This document shows positions 46,808-56,256 of a DNA stretch of 64,000 nt, piece by piece. Each line of letters starts with the position of its first letter. Position 1 is the first letter of the stretch. A model generated the notes under the pieces. The model had not been told where the DNA came from and did not search any database. It was given only the letters and a program-made list of their open reading frames with translations. The position numbers and the translations under genes were made by a program. Origin of the DNA: Shewanella carassii (GTDB taxonomy: Bacteria > Pseudomonadota > Gammaproteobacteria > Enterobacterales > Shewanellaceae); NCBI RefSeq assembly GCF_002777975.1, contig NZ_NGVS01000006.1, positions 1-64,000 on the forward strand, read 5' to 3'.

Positions 46808-47837
46808 GAATAAAATATTGTTGATTACTGGTGGCACAGGTTCATTTGGAAACGCAGTTCTCGACCGTTTTCTGGAAACGGATATAAAAGAAATTAGGAT
46901 TTTTTCCAGAGATGAAAAGAAACAAGATGATATGAGGAAAAAATACAATAACAGTAAGCTTAAATTTTATATCGGTGATGTGAGAGATTATAATAGCATA
47001 TTGAATGCTACTAGAGGTGTAGATTATATTTATCATGCGGCAGCCTTAAAACAAGTACCCTCGTGTGAATTTTACCCGATGGAAGCGGTGAAAACTAATG
47101 TGTTGGGTACTGAAAATGTTTTAGAATCAGCCATTCAAAATGAAGTAAAACGAGTTGTTTGCCTTAGTACAGATAAAGCTGTTTATCCAATCAATGCTAT
47201 GGGGATCTCAAAAGCTATGATGGAAAAAGTTATAGTTGCAAAATCACGTAATGTAGATCCTAAAAAAACAGTGATTTCAGCAACTCGCTACGGTAATGTT
47301 ATGGCTTCTCGTGGTTCTGTAATTCCTCTGTTTTTACGTCAGATTATGGGGGGGCAGCCGATTACTATTACTGACCCTAATATGACGCGCTTCATGATGA
47401 CACTCAATGATGCGGTGGATTTGGTACTTCATGCATTTGAAAATGGTACCAATGGTGACATTTTTGTGCAAAAGGCACCTGCAGCTACTATTGATGTATT
47501 GGTTAAAGCGCTACTTCAAATTACTGATAAACACGAGCATCCCGTGAATATTATTGGTACTCGTCACGGAGAGAAACTGTATGAAGCTTTGTGTAGTCGT
47601 GAAGAGATGTTTGTTGCAGAAGACCAAGGTGGTTACTATCGAATCCCTTGTGATAACCGGGATTTAAATTACTCAAAATATAATGAGGAAGGCGAGAAAA
47701 TCTTATCGAGTATTGAGGATTACAACTCCCATAATACAGAGCGCTTAGATGTAAGCGGTATGGTCAAGTTGCTGCATAAACTAGATTTTATTGCTGATAT
47801 TCAAGCTGGAAGCGTTGTTGTGCCAGAAGGTGTATAA
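46800..47837 (+). CDS. fnlA: FnlA-type UDP-GlcNAc 4,6-dehydratase/5-epimerase
   Basis: This enzyme performs the first step of UDP-N-acetyl-L-fucosamine synthesis (also called WbjB or CapE). The 345-residue short-chain dehydrogenase has the nucleotide motif TGGTGSFG, AALKQVPSCE and the active-site region STDKAVYPINAMGISKAMME. In that region Met replaces the usual Tyr, as in this dehydratase class. The C-terminal EKLYEALCSREE motif is conserved. It is followed by fnlB and fnlC in pathway order. Confidence 0.93.
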   Translation: MFKNKILLITGGTGSFGNAVLDRFLETDIKEIRIFSRDEKKQDDMRKKYNNSKLKFYIGDVRDYNSILNATRGVDYIYHAAALKQVPSCEFYPMEAVKTNVLGTENVLESAIQNEVKRVVCLSTDKAVYPINAMGISKAMMEKVIVAKSRNVDPKKTVISATRYGNVMASRGSVIPLFLRQIMGGQPITITDPNMTRFMMTLNDAVDLVLHAFENGTNGDIFVQKAPAATIDVLVKALLQITDKHEHPVNIIGTRHGEKLYEALCSREEMFVAEDQGGYYRIPCDNRDLNYSKYNEEGEKILSSIEDYNSHNTERLDVSGMVKLLHKLDFIADIQAGSVVVPEGV

Positions 47838-47840
47838 CAA

Positions 47841-48956
47841 ATGGGTACAGATATGAATATTGTTGTAACCGGTGCAAAAGGATTTATTGGCAAAAACTTG
47901 TGTGTGATGTTGAAAGAACACGGCTATCACAATGTGGTTGAAGCGGATCGTGAAACCACGCTTGAAGAGTTAGCTGTTTTTCTAGCTAATGCCGACTTTG
48001 TTTTTCACCTCGCAGGAATTAACCGACCGAAAAACGAAGCTGAATTTATAACTGGTAATACAGACCTCACACAGTTCATTACCGAGCATTTAGGCACTTT
48101 TAGTAAAAAAGTGCCACTTGTAGTGACTTCTTCTATACAAGCTAAGCTTGATAATCCGTATGGACGTAGCAAACAGGCTGCAGAGAAAATTGTTGCAGAA
48201 TATGGCGAGCGCACTTCCGCTCCTTATTATATTTACCGTTTCCCCAATGTGTTTGGAAAATGGTGTCGGCCGAATTATAACTCTTTTGTAGCAACCTTTT
48301 GTTATAACATTCTGAATAACCAAGATATTACTGTCCATGATCCCAGTGCACCTGTAACCTTGGTTTACATTGACGATGTGTGTCGCAGTTTAATTAGTCT
48401 CTTGCAAGGACAAACTGAGATAGGTTATCGGCAGGTTGAACCTGAATATTCGACTACGGTGGGCGAGGTCGCTGAAATGCTCCGTGCCTTTAAAGATAGC
48501 CGGGATAACTTGGTAACAGAGGATGTGGGCTCGGGTCTGACTAGAGCACTATACGCTACGTATCTTAGTTACATGACCCCCTCTCAATTCAGTTATACCA
48601 TTCCGAGCTATGGCGATGAGCGTGGCGTATTTAGTGAAATGTTGAAGACCAAACATTCTGGCCAGTTTTCTTTCTTCACTGCTCATCCAGGTATTACTCG
48701 TGGAGGCCATTACCATCACAGTAAAAATGAGAAATTTCTAGTGTTGAAAGGACAAGCACTATTTAAATTCGAACATATTGTAACGGGTGATCGCCATGAG
48801 TTATGTACTAATGGTAATACTCCCCAAATTGTTGAAACTGTTCCGGGTTGGTCGCATGATATTACTAATGTTGGCGACGATGAATTGATAGTGATGTTAT
48901 GGGCAAATGAGATTTTTGACCGAGATGAGCCGGATACAATAGCGCGTCCTCTATAG
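47841..48956 (+). CDS. fnlB: FnlB-type UDP-sugar 4-reductase/epimerase (SDR plus cupin)
   Basis: This is the second enzyme of UDP-L-FucNAc synthesis (WbjC, CapF). The 371-residue protein has an N-terminal Rossmann domain (IVVTGAKGFIGKNL, YGRSKQAAEKI, FPNVFGKWCRP) and a C-terminal cupin domain from about residue 245 (YGDERGVFSEMLKTKHSGQF, then GGHYHHSKNEKFLVL). ATG at 47841 and 47853 are both possible starts. Confidence 0.93.
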   Translation: MGTDMNIVVTGAKGFIGKNLCVMLKEHGYHNVVEADRETTLEELAVFLANADFVFHLAGINRPKNEAEFITGNTDLTQFITEHLGTFSKKVPLVVTSSIQAKLDNPYGRSKQAAEKIVAEYGERTSAPYYIYRFPNVFGKWCRPNYNSFVATFCYNILNNQDITVHDPSAPVTLVYIDDVCRSLISLLQGQTEIGYRQVEPEYSTTVGEVAEMLRAFKDSRDNLVTEDVGSGLTRALYATYLSYMTPSQFSYTIPSYGDERGVFSEMLKTKHSGQFSFFTAHPGITRGGHYHHSKNEKFLVLKGQALFKFEHIVTGDRHELCTNGNTPQIVETVPGWSHDITNVGDDELIVMLWANEIFDRDEPDTIARPL

Positions 48957-48977
48957 TTATTAAAGAGAAGTAATACA

Positions 48978-50108
48978 ATGAATAAAATTAAAGTGATGTC
49001 AGTGGTGGGTACTCGTCCCGAGATTATTCGTTTATCACGTGTGCTAGCGAAGTTGGATGAGTATTGTGAACATATTTTAGTTCATACAGGTCAAAACTAC
49101 GATTTTGAGTTGAACGAAGTATTCTTTAATGATTTAGGTGTGCGCAAACCTGACTACTTCTTAAATGCGGCAGGTAAAAATGCAGCAGAAACCATAGGTC
49201 AAGTGATTATTAAAGTGGACCAAGTGCTGGAAGAGGTCCAACCTGAAGCCATGCTAGTGTTAGGGGATACCAATTCGTGTATATCTGCCTTACCTGCCAA
49301 GCGTCGTAAGGTGCCTATTTTTCATATGGAAGCGGGTAATCGGTGTTTCGATCAGCGTGTCCCAGAGGAAACTAATCGTCGTATTGTAGATCATACTGCA
49401 GACATCAATCTAACTTACAGTACGATTGCTCGAGATTATTTATTGGCGGAGGGGCTGCCGGCTGATCGCGTAATAAAAACGGGCAGTCCTATGTTTGAAG
49501 TGTTGAACCACTACATGCCGCAAATAGATGGTTCGGATGTATTGGCACGCCTCGGATTAACTCAGGGGGAGTTTTTTGTTGTCAGCGCTCATCGAGAAGA
49601 GAATGTTGATTCTCCTAAGCAGTTTGCTAGGTTGGCCGAAATATTAAATACGGTAGGAGAACATTACGGCCTGCCGGTTATAGTGTCGACTCACCCTCGG
49701 ACACGTAACCGCATTGAAACGCAGGGGCTGTCATTTCATCCCAATATTCAGTTGTTGAAGCCACTGGGGTTCCACGATTATAACCATTTGCAAAAGACTG
49801 CCAAAGCGGTACTCTCTGATAGTGGAACCATCAATGAAGAATCATCTATTATGAACTTTCCTGCATTGAATCTACGCGAGGCTCATGAGCGTCCAGAAGG
49901 AATGGAAGAAGCATCTGTGATGATGGTCGGGCTTAGTGTTGAGCGCGTAATGCAGGGGTTGAAGGTATTAGAATCACAACCTAATGGTGATGAACGCTTG
50001 TTACGTCAGGTTTATGATTATTCGATGCCTAACGTTTCAGATAAAATTGTACGTATTATTCATTCTTATACCGATTATGTTAAGCGTGTTGTTTGGAAAG
50101 AGTATTAA
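48978..50108 (+). CDS. fnlC: FnlC-type UDP-sugar 2-epimerase (WecB-like)
   Basis: This is the third enzyme of UDP-L-FucNAc synthesis (WbjD, CapG). The 376-residue protein belongs to the UDP-GlcNAc 2-epimerase superfamily, with VVGTRPEIIRLSRVL, HTGQNYDFELNEVFF, LGDTNSC, HMEAGNRCFDQRVPEETNR and SDSGTINEESSIM. It completes the fnlABC set. Confidence 0.94.
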   Translation: MNKIKVMSVVGTRPEIIRLSRVLAKLDEYCEHILVHTGQNYDFELNEVFFNDLGVRKPDYFLNAAGKNAAETIGQVIIKVDQVLEEVQPEAMLVLGDTNSCISALPAKRRKVPIFHMEAGNRCFDQRVPEETNRRIVDHTADINLTYSTIARDYLLAEGLPADRVIKTGSPMFEVLNHYMPQIDGSDVLARLGLTQGEFFVVSAHREENVDSPKQFARLAEILNTVGEHYGLPVIVSTHPRTRNRIETQGLSFHPNIQLLKPLGFHDYNHLQKTAKAVLSDSGTINEESSIMNFPALNLREAHERPEGMEEASVMMVGLSVERVMQGLKVLESQPNGDERLLRQVYDYSMPNVSDKIVRIIHSYTDYVKRVVWKEY

Positions 50109-50109
50109 T

Positions 50110-51324
50110 GTGAAAAGAAAAAAGGTCTTAGTTGTCACTGAATATATTGGGGAAACTCACAATTCGACTGCTTACTATTGGGCGCAAATAGTTAAATGTC
50201 TTCAGAAAAACTTTGAAGTAACATTGGTTGCGCCTGAAACAAAATACGTAAAAGAATTTTCTGAAAAATACTGCGTATCTACAAAATATGTAAAATTCGT
50301 AGCACATGATAAGAATGGTTTATTTTCTAGATTGTTAGGACAGTTGAGGCAAACTAGTCACTTTCTTCGTGCTATCTACCCTCGGGCTCAAGGAGTAGAC
50401 TTGGTCCTTTCCGGGACGAACCCTATATTTACCATGTTTTTTATGGCATTTTTTAAATACCTTAAACCTTTTAAGTGGTTGGTGTTAGTTCATGACGTTT
50501 TCCCTAACAATTTAATTCCTGCTAAAATCCTCGAAAGCTCAAGCTTTCTTTATCGAGTGTTAACATCTTGGTCAAGGAAAGTATACTCATCACCAGACAA
50601 TATGATTTGTATTGGACGTGATATGCAAGTGTTGCTCAGAGAAAAAACTGGAATTGACAATATATCGATTGTTCCTAATTGGGCATCTACAGATATTGTT
50701 AAACCACAGTGTAAAAAAGATAATGAAATCATCTCTGAGTTGGGCTGGGAAGATAATATTGTTTTTCAATTTTTTGGTAATATGGGGCGACTTCAAGGGT
50801 TGCCTAATTTACTCAAGGCGATTGAGCTTACTAAGCATCCTGGTTCGAGATTTTTGTTTATTGGGAGTGGTTCAGAAAGCAACTGCGTAAAAGAGTTTTC
50901 CAGATCTTTAAATGATAGTCGTGGTTACGACTTTTTTCATTACTATGGAGTGTTGAGCTTAGAAAAGAATAATGTAGGTCTTAACGCCTGCGATATAGCT
51001 TTAGTTACCTTGTCCTCGGATATGTTTGGTCTAGGTGTTCCAAGTAAAGCGTATTTTTCAATGGCGGCAGATAAACCAATTTTATATGTCGGGGATAAGG
51101 GGTCTGAGCTTGAGTTGTTAATAGCTGAACATAATGTTGGTTGGTATTGTGAGGGTGATAATCCGAAGAAATTGGCAAAAATGCTCGATAAAATCGCAGA
51201 GCAATTTATGAAAAAAACTAAAAAAGTGGAAGTTAATCCAAGAGTAATTTTAGAAGAAAATTTTTCGGAGAATATGGCATTAGAAGCAATTTCGAAAGTA
51301 GTGATGGGGGGGATTCAATCTTGA
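50110..51324 (+). CDS. WbuB-like glycosyltransferase (probable FucNAc transferase)
   Basis: This GT-B glycosyltransferase of 404 residues has an N-terminal acceptor domain (VLVVTEYIGETHNSTAYYW, DLVLSGTNPIFTMFF) and a donor domain (FQFFGNMGRLQGLPNLLKAI, FHYYGVLSLEKNNVGLNACD, FGLGVPSKAYFSMAADKPIL). It resembles WbuB, which often follows fnlABC and is linked to L-FucNAc transfer; that specificity is inferred from context. GTG at 50110 is the start, after GGAAAGAG; upstream frames read fnlC sequence. Confidence 0.87.
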   Translation: MKRKKVLVVTEYIGETHNSTAYYWAQIVKCLQKNFEVTLVAPETKYVKEFSEKYCVSTKYVKFVAHDKNGLFSRLLGQLRQTSHFLRAIYPRAQGVDLVLSGTNPIFTMFFMAFFKYLKPFKWLVLVHDVFPNNLIPAKILESSSFLYRVLTSWSRKVYSSPDNMICIGRDMQVLLREKTGIDNISIVPNWASTDIVKPQCKKDNEIISELGWEDNIVFQFFGNMGRLQGLPNLLKAIELTKHPGSRFLFIGSGSESNCVKEFSRSLNDSRGYDFFHYYGVLSLEKNNVGLNACDIALVTLSSDMFGLGVPSKAYFSMAADKPILYVGDKGSELELLIAEHNVGWYCEGDNPKKLAKMLDKIAEQFMKKTKKVEVNPRVILEENFSENMALEAISKVVMGGIQS

Positions 51325-52223
51325 ATATCTTACTGACGGGTTGTACCGGATTTGTAGGGCAACATATCACTTCTAAATTCACTACCTATAGACAAGTTGT
51401 GCGTAAAGGCGAAGTTCATAACTTTGAATCGCCTTTTATAGTCGATACAATCAATGGCACAACCAATTGGATAGGAGCATTCGATAATGTGGACTCCGTT
51501 ATACACTTAGCAGGCCTTGCTCACTCCGAGTCATACTCACGTCTAGATTACAAAAAAGTGAATGTCGAAGGGTCTCTTTGTTTAGCAAGAGCTGCCGCGA
51601 ATTCAGGAGTTAAACGTTTTGTTTTTGTTAGTTCTATTGGAGTAAATGGAATATCAACTCAAAGTCAGCCATTTTCAAACGATACGCCAGAGCGACCCCA
51701 AAACGCTTATGCGGAGTCAAAGTATGAAGCAGAGTTAGGACTAAAAAAAATTTCTAGTGAAACAGGTTTAGAGTTGGTCATAGTAAGGCCTACACTAGTA
51801 TATGGTCAAAATGCTCCAGGTAACTTTGGGATGTTAACAAAATTAGTCAAAAAACTACCACTACTTCCTTTTGGGTTGGCGAATAATCGACGTGATTTTA
51901 TAGCGGTTCAAAATCTCGCCGATCTTCTTGTCACTTGTGCTAAACATAAGTCTGCTGCAGGTCAGACTTTTTTAGCATCAGATGGAGAGACTGTATCGAC
52001 GAAAGACTTTACCAATGCTATGGCTAAAGGACTGGGTAAAAATGTAATCCAATTGCCTATTCCAGTGAGTTTAATGCGTTTTACAGGAAGATTGACTGGC
52101 AAGTCTAGGATGATAGAGCAGCTTTTTGGGAACTTAGAGGTTGATTCGTCAAATATTCAACAAGTACTTGGTTGGGAACCTCCATTAACAATGGAGCAAG
52201 CCATGGCATCATTGAGACACTAG
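51321..52223 (+). CDS. NAD-dependent sugar 4-reductase/epimerase (WbpV-like)
   Basis: This 300-residue extended short-chain dehydrogenase has TGCTGFVGQHI, HLAGLAHS, SSIGVNGISTQ, YAESKYEAEL and RPTLVYGQNAPGNFGML. Together with a following initiating transferase and a WbpM-like dehydratase it matches the WbpV/RffG-like proteins that reduce UDP-4-keto-6-deoxy-GlcNAc to UDP-D-QuiNAc. A 4-epimerase function cannot be excluded. The start is TTG, overlapping the previous stop, with a run of seven G as the ribosome site. Confidence 0.85.
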   Translation: MNILLTGCTGFVGQHITSKFTTYRQVVRKGEVHNFESPFIVDTINGTTNWIGAFDNVDSVIHLAGLAHSESYSRLDYKKVNVEGSLCLARAAANSGVKRFVFVSSIGVNGISTQSQPFSNDTPERPQNAYAESKYEAELGLKKISSETGLELVIVRPTLVYGQNAPGNFGMLTKLVKKLPLLPFGLANNRRDFIAVQNLADLLVTCAKHKSAAGQTFLASDGETVSTKDFTNAMAKGLGKNVIQLPIPVSLMRFTGRLTGKSRMIEQLFGNLEVDSSNIQQVLGWEPPLTMEQAMASLRH

Positions 52224-52233
52224 AGTAAATTAT

Positions 52234-52785
52234 ATGATTCGTCTAATAGATTTCCTTGCAGCTGTTTTCGGCCTGTTTTTTTTGTGCCCTATTTTACTAC
52301 TAGTTACAGTAATTGGCTATTTTGACACAGGTTCCCCCATTTTTGTCCAAGAGCGAGTGGGGCGGCACAAAAAACCGTTTAAGCTTGTTAAATTTCGCAC
52401 TATGTCAATTGATACTCAATCAGTGGCGTCACATCTGGCTAGTACAAGTTCAATTACTAAAGTTGGTGTTTTCTTACGAAAGACTAAAATTGATGAGTTA
52501 CCGCAGTTGTGGAATGTCTTGAAAGGGGAAATGAGTTTGGTGGGGCCTCGCCCAAATTTATTCAATCAAGATGAACTAATTGCCGAGCGTGAGGTGCTTG
52601 GAGTATATAATGTGCGACCTGGGATTACGGGGTTAGCACAAGTCTCAGAAATTGACATGTCAACACCTAAGTTACTTGCTGAAACAGACGCTAATATGAT
52701 AGCTGAAATGTCACTTCGTAGTTACTTTAGGTACATTTTTATGACGATTTCTGGGCGCGGTCAGGGCGATAGGGTAAAATATTAA
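52234..52785 (+). CDS. initiating sugar-1-phosphate transferase (PglC-like)
   Basis: This enzyme transfers a sugar phosphate to undecaprenyl phosphate to start the O-unit. The 183-residue product is the minimal, monotopic form. It has one N-terminal hydrophobic re-entrant helix ([20 protein letters not shown]), then [17 protein letters not shown], the catalytic Asp-Glu pair in [20 protein letters not shown] and [10 protein letters not shown]. The probable substrate is UDP-QuiNAc or a related UDP-2-acetamido-6-deoxy sugar, judged from the neighbours. Confidence 0.92.
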   Translation: MIRLIDFLAAVFGLFFLCPILLLVTVIGYFDTGSPIFVQERVGRHKKPFKLVKFRTMSIDTQSVASHLASTSSITKVGVFLRKTKIDELPQLWNVLKGEMSLVGPRPNLFNQDELIAEREVLGVYNVRPGITGLAQVSEIDMSTPKLLAETDANMIAEMSLRSYFRYIFMTISGRGQGDRVKY

Positions 52786-52813
52786 CATTTAGTTGGCTTG
52801 ATTGGGTTTGCAA

Positions 52814-54748
52814 ATGAATTTTTTTCAGTTTTTATTCTCGCTTAAACGGTCTCAAAAACGTATTGTTAGCGTGGCTATTGATACTATATTTCTTGCTCTT
52901 TCTTTTTGGTTTGCTTTACTGGTTAGACTCGATTCAGTAGATAGTTTAAAGCAGGTTCAATATTGGCAACTGATAACATTGGTTTGTCCAGTTAGCATTT
53001 TGGCTTTTATTAAACTAGGTCTTTATCGTGCTGTATTAAGGTACCTAGGAACACAGGCTCTGACTGCCATAGTACTTGGTGTGATTGTTAGTACTTTAAC
53101 ATTAATTAGTTTGGCTTACTTCTTAAATATTAATATTCCTCGTACAGTACCTTTTATTTATGCTGCATTTGCTTTGGTTTTTGTTGGTGGTGCAAGAGCT
53201 TTAATGCGGACAATGGTTGGAAGTGGTCTCAGTAGGCGTGGTGAGCCGGTGATTATTTATGGTGCGGGTGTCAGTGGTCGTCAGACGGCTATCGCTTTGG
53301 CACAAAGTCATGAATATCATCCAGTGGCTTTTGTAGACGACGATACTTCTTTGCATGGCATTAATATGCAAGGACTGTATGTTCATTCACCGTCTATTCT
53401 CCGTAAATTAATAAGGCAAAAACAAGCCACTAAAGTTTTGTTGGCGCTTCCTAGTGCTAGTAGGGCTAGACGGCAAGAAATTATTCAATCACTGGAACAA
53501 CTAAGCGTTAAAGTCTTAACTTTGCCTGCTATGGCCGATCTGGTTAGTGGCGATAAATTATTTACTGATGTTAAGGAAGTTGAAATTGAAGATCTCTTGG
53601 GACGTGACCCAGTTGCTCCAAGAACAGATTTAATGGCAGCGAATATATCAGGAAAAGTAGTGATGGTAACCGGAGCCGGAGGTTCAATTGGTTCTGAGCT
53701 TTGTAGGCAAATTTTGCGGCAGTTGCCATCAAAACTAGTTCTTTTTGAACTTTCAGAATTTGGGCTCTACTCTATTGAAAGAGAATTGCTGGCGATTAAA
53801 AATGAACTAGGGCTCTCAGTAGAGATTTATCCTATGCTGGGCTCTGTTCAGCGTCAGAATAGGGTTCAAGCTGTAATGGAAGCCTTTAAAGTGCAAACTG
53901 TCTATCATGCTGCGGCCTACAAACATGTACCTTTGGTTGAGCATAATGTGGTTGAAGGCGTGCGTAATAATGTATTTGGAACCTTATATACGGCACAAGC
54001 GGCTATTGCTACGGGCGTAGAAACTTTCGTCCTTATTTCAACTGATAAAGCGGTTCGTCCTACCAATGTAATGGGTACGACTAAACGAATGGCTGAACTG
54101 GCTTTGCAAGCCTTATCCCATAAAGATAGCTCGACTCGTTTTTGCATGGTGCGTTTTGGTAATGTATTGGGTTCTAGTGGCTCGGTTGTTCCATTATTCC
54201 GAAAGCAGATAGCAAATGGTGGGCCGGTTACCGTTACTCATGCGGAGATAACACGTTTTTTCATGACAATACCGGAAGCCTCTCAATTGGTTATCCAAGC
54301 TGGCGCTATGGGAAAAGGTGGTGATGTTTTCGTATTGGATATGGGGAAATCCGTCAAGATCGTTGATCTAGCCAGAAAGATGATTCGTTTAAGTGGCTTT
54401 GAGGTTAAAGACGAACACAATCCCGGCGGTGATATTGAAATACTCTTTTCTGGTCTTCGACCAGGGGAAAAACTCTACGAAGAGCTCCTCATTGGCGAAA
54501 ATGTAGAAGGTACAGGGCACGAACGAATAATGACTGCCAATGAGGTATTTTTAACCTGGGATGAGCTCAAGCCAATTCTTGATAGATTGGATAAGGCATG
54601 TCATGACTTTGACCACGAAGCGATTCGAGATTTGTTGCTCAAAGCACCAACTGGATTTAATCCTACAGATGGTATTTGCGACTTGGTTTGGTTAGGAAGA
54701 CAATCTACATCTTCCAAATCAAATGTTGTACCAATCAATGTTTCCTAG
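52814..54748 (+). CDS. WbpM-like UDP-GlcNAc 4,6-dehydratase
   Basis: This 644-residue inner-membrane protein has about four N-terminal helices (residues 10-125), a CoA-binding-like domain and a C-terminal SDR domain. The SDR domain has VTGAGGSIGSELCRQIL, AAYKHVPLVE and STDKAVRPTNVMGTTKR, with Met at the usual Tyr position. This is the retaining dehydratase of WbpM/FlaA1 type that produces UDP-4-keto-6-deoxy-GlcNAc. ATG 52814 is preferred over the upstream TTG at 52802, but neither has a good ribosome site. Confidence 0.93.
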   Translation: MNFFQFLFSLKRSQKRIVSVAIDTIFLALSFWFALLVRLDSVDSLKQVQYWQLITLVCPVSILAFIKLGLYRAVLRYLGTQALTAIVLGVIVSTLTLISLAYFLNINIPRTVPFIYAAFALVFVGGARALMRTMVGSGLSRRGEPVIIYGAGVSGRQTAIALAQSHEYHPVAFVDDDTSLHGINMQGLYVHSPSILRKLIRQKQATKVLLALPSASRARRQEIIQSLEQLSVKVLTLPAMADLVSGDKLFTDVKEVEIEDLLGRDPVAPRTDLMAANISGKVVMVTGAGGSIGSELCRQILRQLPSKLVLFELSEFGLYSIERELLAIKNELGLSVEIYPMLGSVQRQNRVQAVMEAFKVQTVYHAAAYKHVPLVEHNVVEGVRNNVFGTLYTAQAAIATGVETFVLISTDKAVRPTNVMGTTKRMAELALQALSHKDSSTRFCMVRFGNVLGSSGSVVPLFRKQIANGGPVTVTHAEITRFFMTIPEASQLVIQAGAMGKGGDVFVLDMGKSVKIVDLARKMIRLSGFEVKDEHNPGGDIEILFSGLRPGEKLYEELLIGENVEGTGHERIMTANEVFLTWDELKPILDRLDKACHDFDHEAIRDLLLKAPTGFNPTDGICDLVWLGRQSTSSKSNVVPINVS

Positions 54749-55182
54749 GCATTCAGATACTATTTATACGCTAAAGCTATTGCCTCCTGATTATTTTTGT
54801 TGCAATGCAGTATTTCATCTAAATTACAGTCTCCAAGGCAATGACTTAACAGGGCTGGAGCATACTTTTTCAAATCAAATAATAAATACCTTCTTTACTC
54901 ATAAAACAGATGAGATTTGATTAAATTGCACTCGGTTTAAATCCGGTTTATAAGTGATTTTGGTACAAAGTCGGACCTTTCGCCTGAATTGTTCATTTCT
55001 TATGTTAGTGCGCTATCGCCTTGAGCGATTCAGCTAATTGACCGTTAACTTGTCCCCCGGAGTCTCGCTTTTACTGTGGTGTATAGTAGTATGAGCATAA
55101 CATTTTAACGGATAACCAAAGTCAGATTTATGGACAAGGAAGGTGGACTCGTTACTTCGTATTGTTATAAGTGATATAGAGA
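54749..55182 (+). other. gap between the O-antigen core and rmlB
   Basis: This is 434 A+T-rich bases with no credible gene; a 65-codon frame ending at 54920 starts inside the previous gene and resembles nothing. A promoter-like pair, TTGCAC at 54926 and TATAAG at 54949 with a 17-base spacer, could start transcription of rmlBA. No ops element or repeat was seen. Confidence 0.5.
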
Positions 55183-56202
55183 ATGAAAATCCTAATTACA
55201 GGTGGCTGCGGTTTTATCGGTACATCTTTGATTCGATATCTGTTGACGCAAACAAGTCACAGTGTTTTGAACTTGGATAAAGTTACTTATGCGGCGAATC
55301 AAGGGGTTGATAAAAATACAAGCGGTTCCACTCAGTACCAATTTATTCAAGGAGATATTTGCAATAAAAGTACTGTAGACAAGTTGTTTTCCTGTTTTAA
55401 GCCAGATGTTGTTATGCATCTGGCTGCGGAAAGCCATGTTGATCGTTCTATCGATGGTCCTGCTGATTTTATACAAACTAATATAGTTGGTACTTACAAT
55501 TTACTCGAGGCTGCGCGTAGTTATTGGCTTAATCTGAGTAGTGTTGAGAAGGCTGGTTTCCGTTTTCTCCACGTTTCCACGGATGAAGTTTATGGTGACC
55601 TAGATTTGCTTGACTCGCCGTTTAATGAAAGCAGTCGATATGCACCTAGTAGCCCATATTCAGCATCTAAAGCTTCCAGTGATCATTTGGTTAGAGCTTG
55701 GTATCGTACTTACGGGTTGCCTGTTCTTATTACCAATTGTTCTAACAATTATGGCCCCTATCAGCATTCAGAAAAGTTGATCCCGCGGATGATATCTTGT
55801 GCATTGACCGGTACCCGCTTACCAATATATGGGAAAGGCGAGCAAGTACGGGATTGGCTTTATGTTGAAGACCATGTACGAGCTTTGTATAGCGTTCTAA
55901 CTCAAGGGCGTCCCGGTGAAACCTATAACATAGGCGGGCAGAGTGAGCGGCGAAATATTGATGTCGTTAGGGCTATTTGTGCACTTTTGGACGAATTGGT
56001 TCCTATTAAGCCGCAGGGGGTGACACAGTTTGAACAACTTATTAGTTATGTTGCAGATAGGCCTGGTCATGATATGCGCTACGCTATAGACGCCAACAAG
56101 ATTCAAACAGAATTAGGTTGGCAACCTTATGAGTCTTTTGAATCAGGTTTACGTAAAACAGTTGCTTGGTATGTCAATCGTCGTAAAAGTGGTGGACAGT
56201 AA
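55183..56202 (+). CDS. rmlB: RmlB, dTDP-glucose 4,6-dehydratase
   Basis: RmlB converts dTDP-glucose to dTDP-4-keto-6-deoxyglucose. The 339-residue product shows [30 protein letters not shown], the active-site STDEVYGD with the Asp-Glu dyad, [15 protein letters not shown] and [14 protein letters not shown]. It is followed by rmlA, but no rmlC or rmlD is in the window. Confidence 0.95.
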   Translation: MKILITGGCGFIGTSLIRYLLTQTSHSVLNLDKVTYAANQGVDKNTSGSTQYQFIQGDICNKSTVDKLFSCFKPDVVMHLAAESHVDRSIDGPADFIQTNIVGTYNLLEAARSYWLNLSSVEKAGFRFLHVSTDEVYGDLDLLDSPFNESSRYAPSSPYSASKASSDHLVRAWYRTYGLPVLITNCSNNYGPYQHSEKLIPRMISCALTGTRLPIYGKGEQVRDWLYVEDHVRALYSVLTQGRPGETYNIGGQSERRNIDVVRAICALLDELVPIKPQGVTQFEQLISYVADRPGHDMRYAIDANKIQTELGWQPYESFESGLRKTVAWYVNRRKSGGQ

Positions 56203-56256
56203 TATTGTGACCGTAACGTGTGTGCTGGAACGGTTTCAGCAGATAAAAAGGTAGTC

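Noticed and set aside
54723..54920. 65-codon frame after the WbpM-like gene
   Set aside because: It begins inside the previous gene, has no ribosome site and its product resembles nothing; the region looks intergenic.
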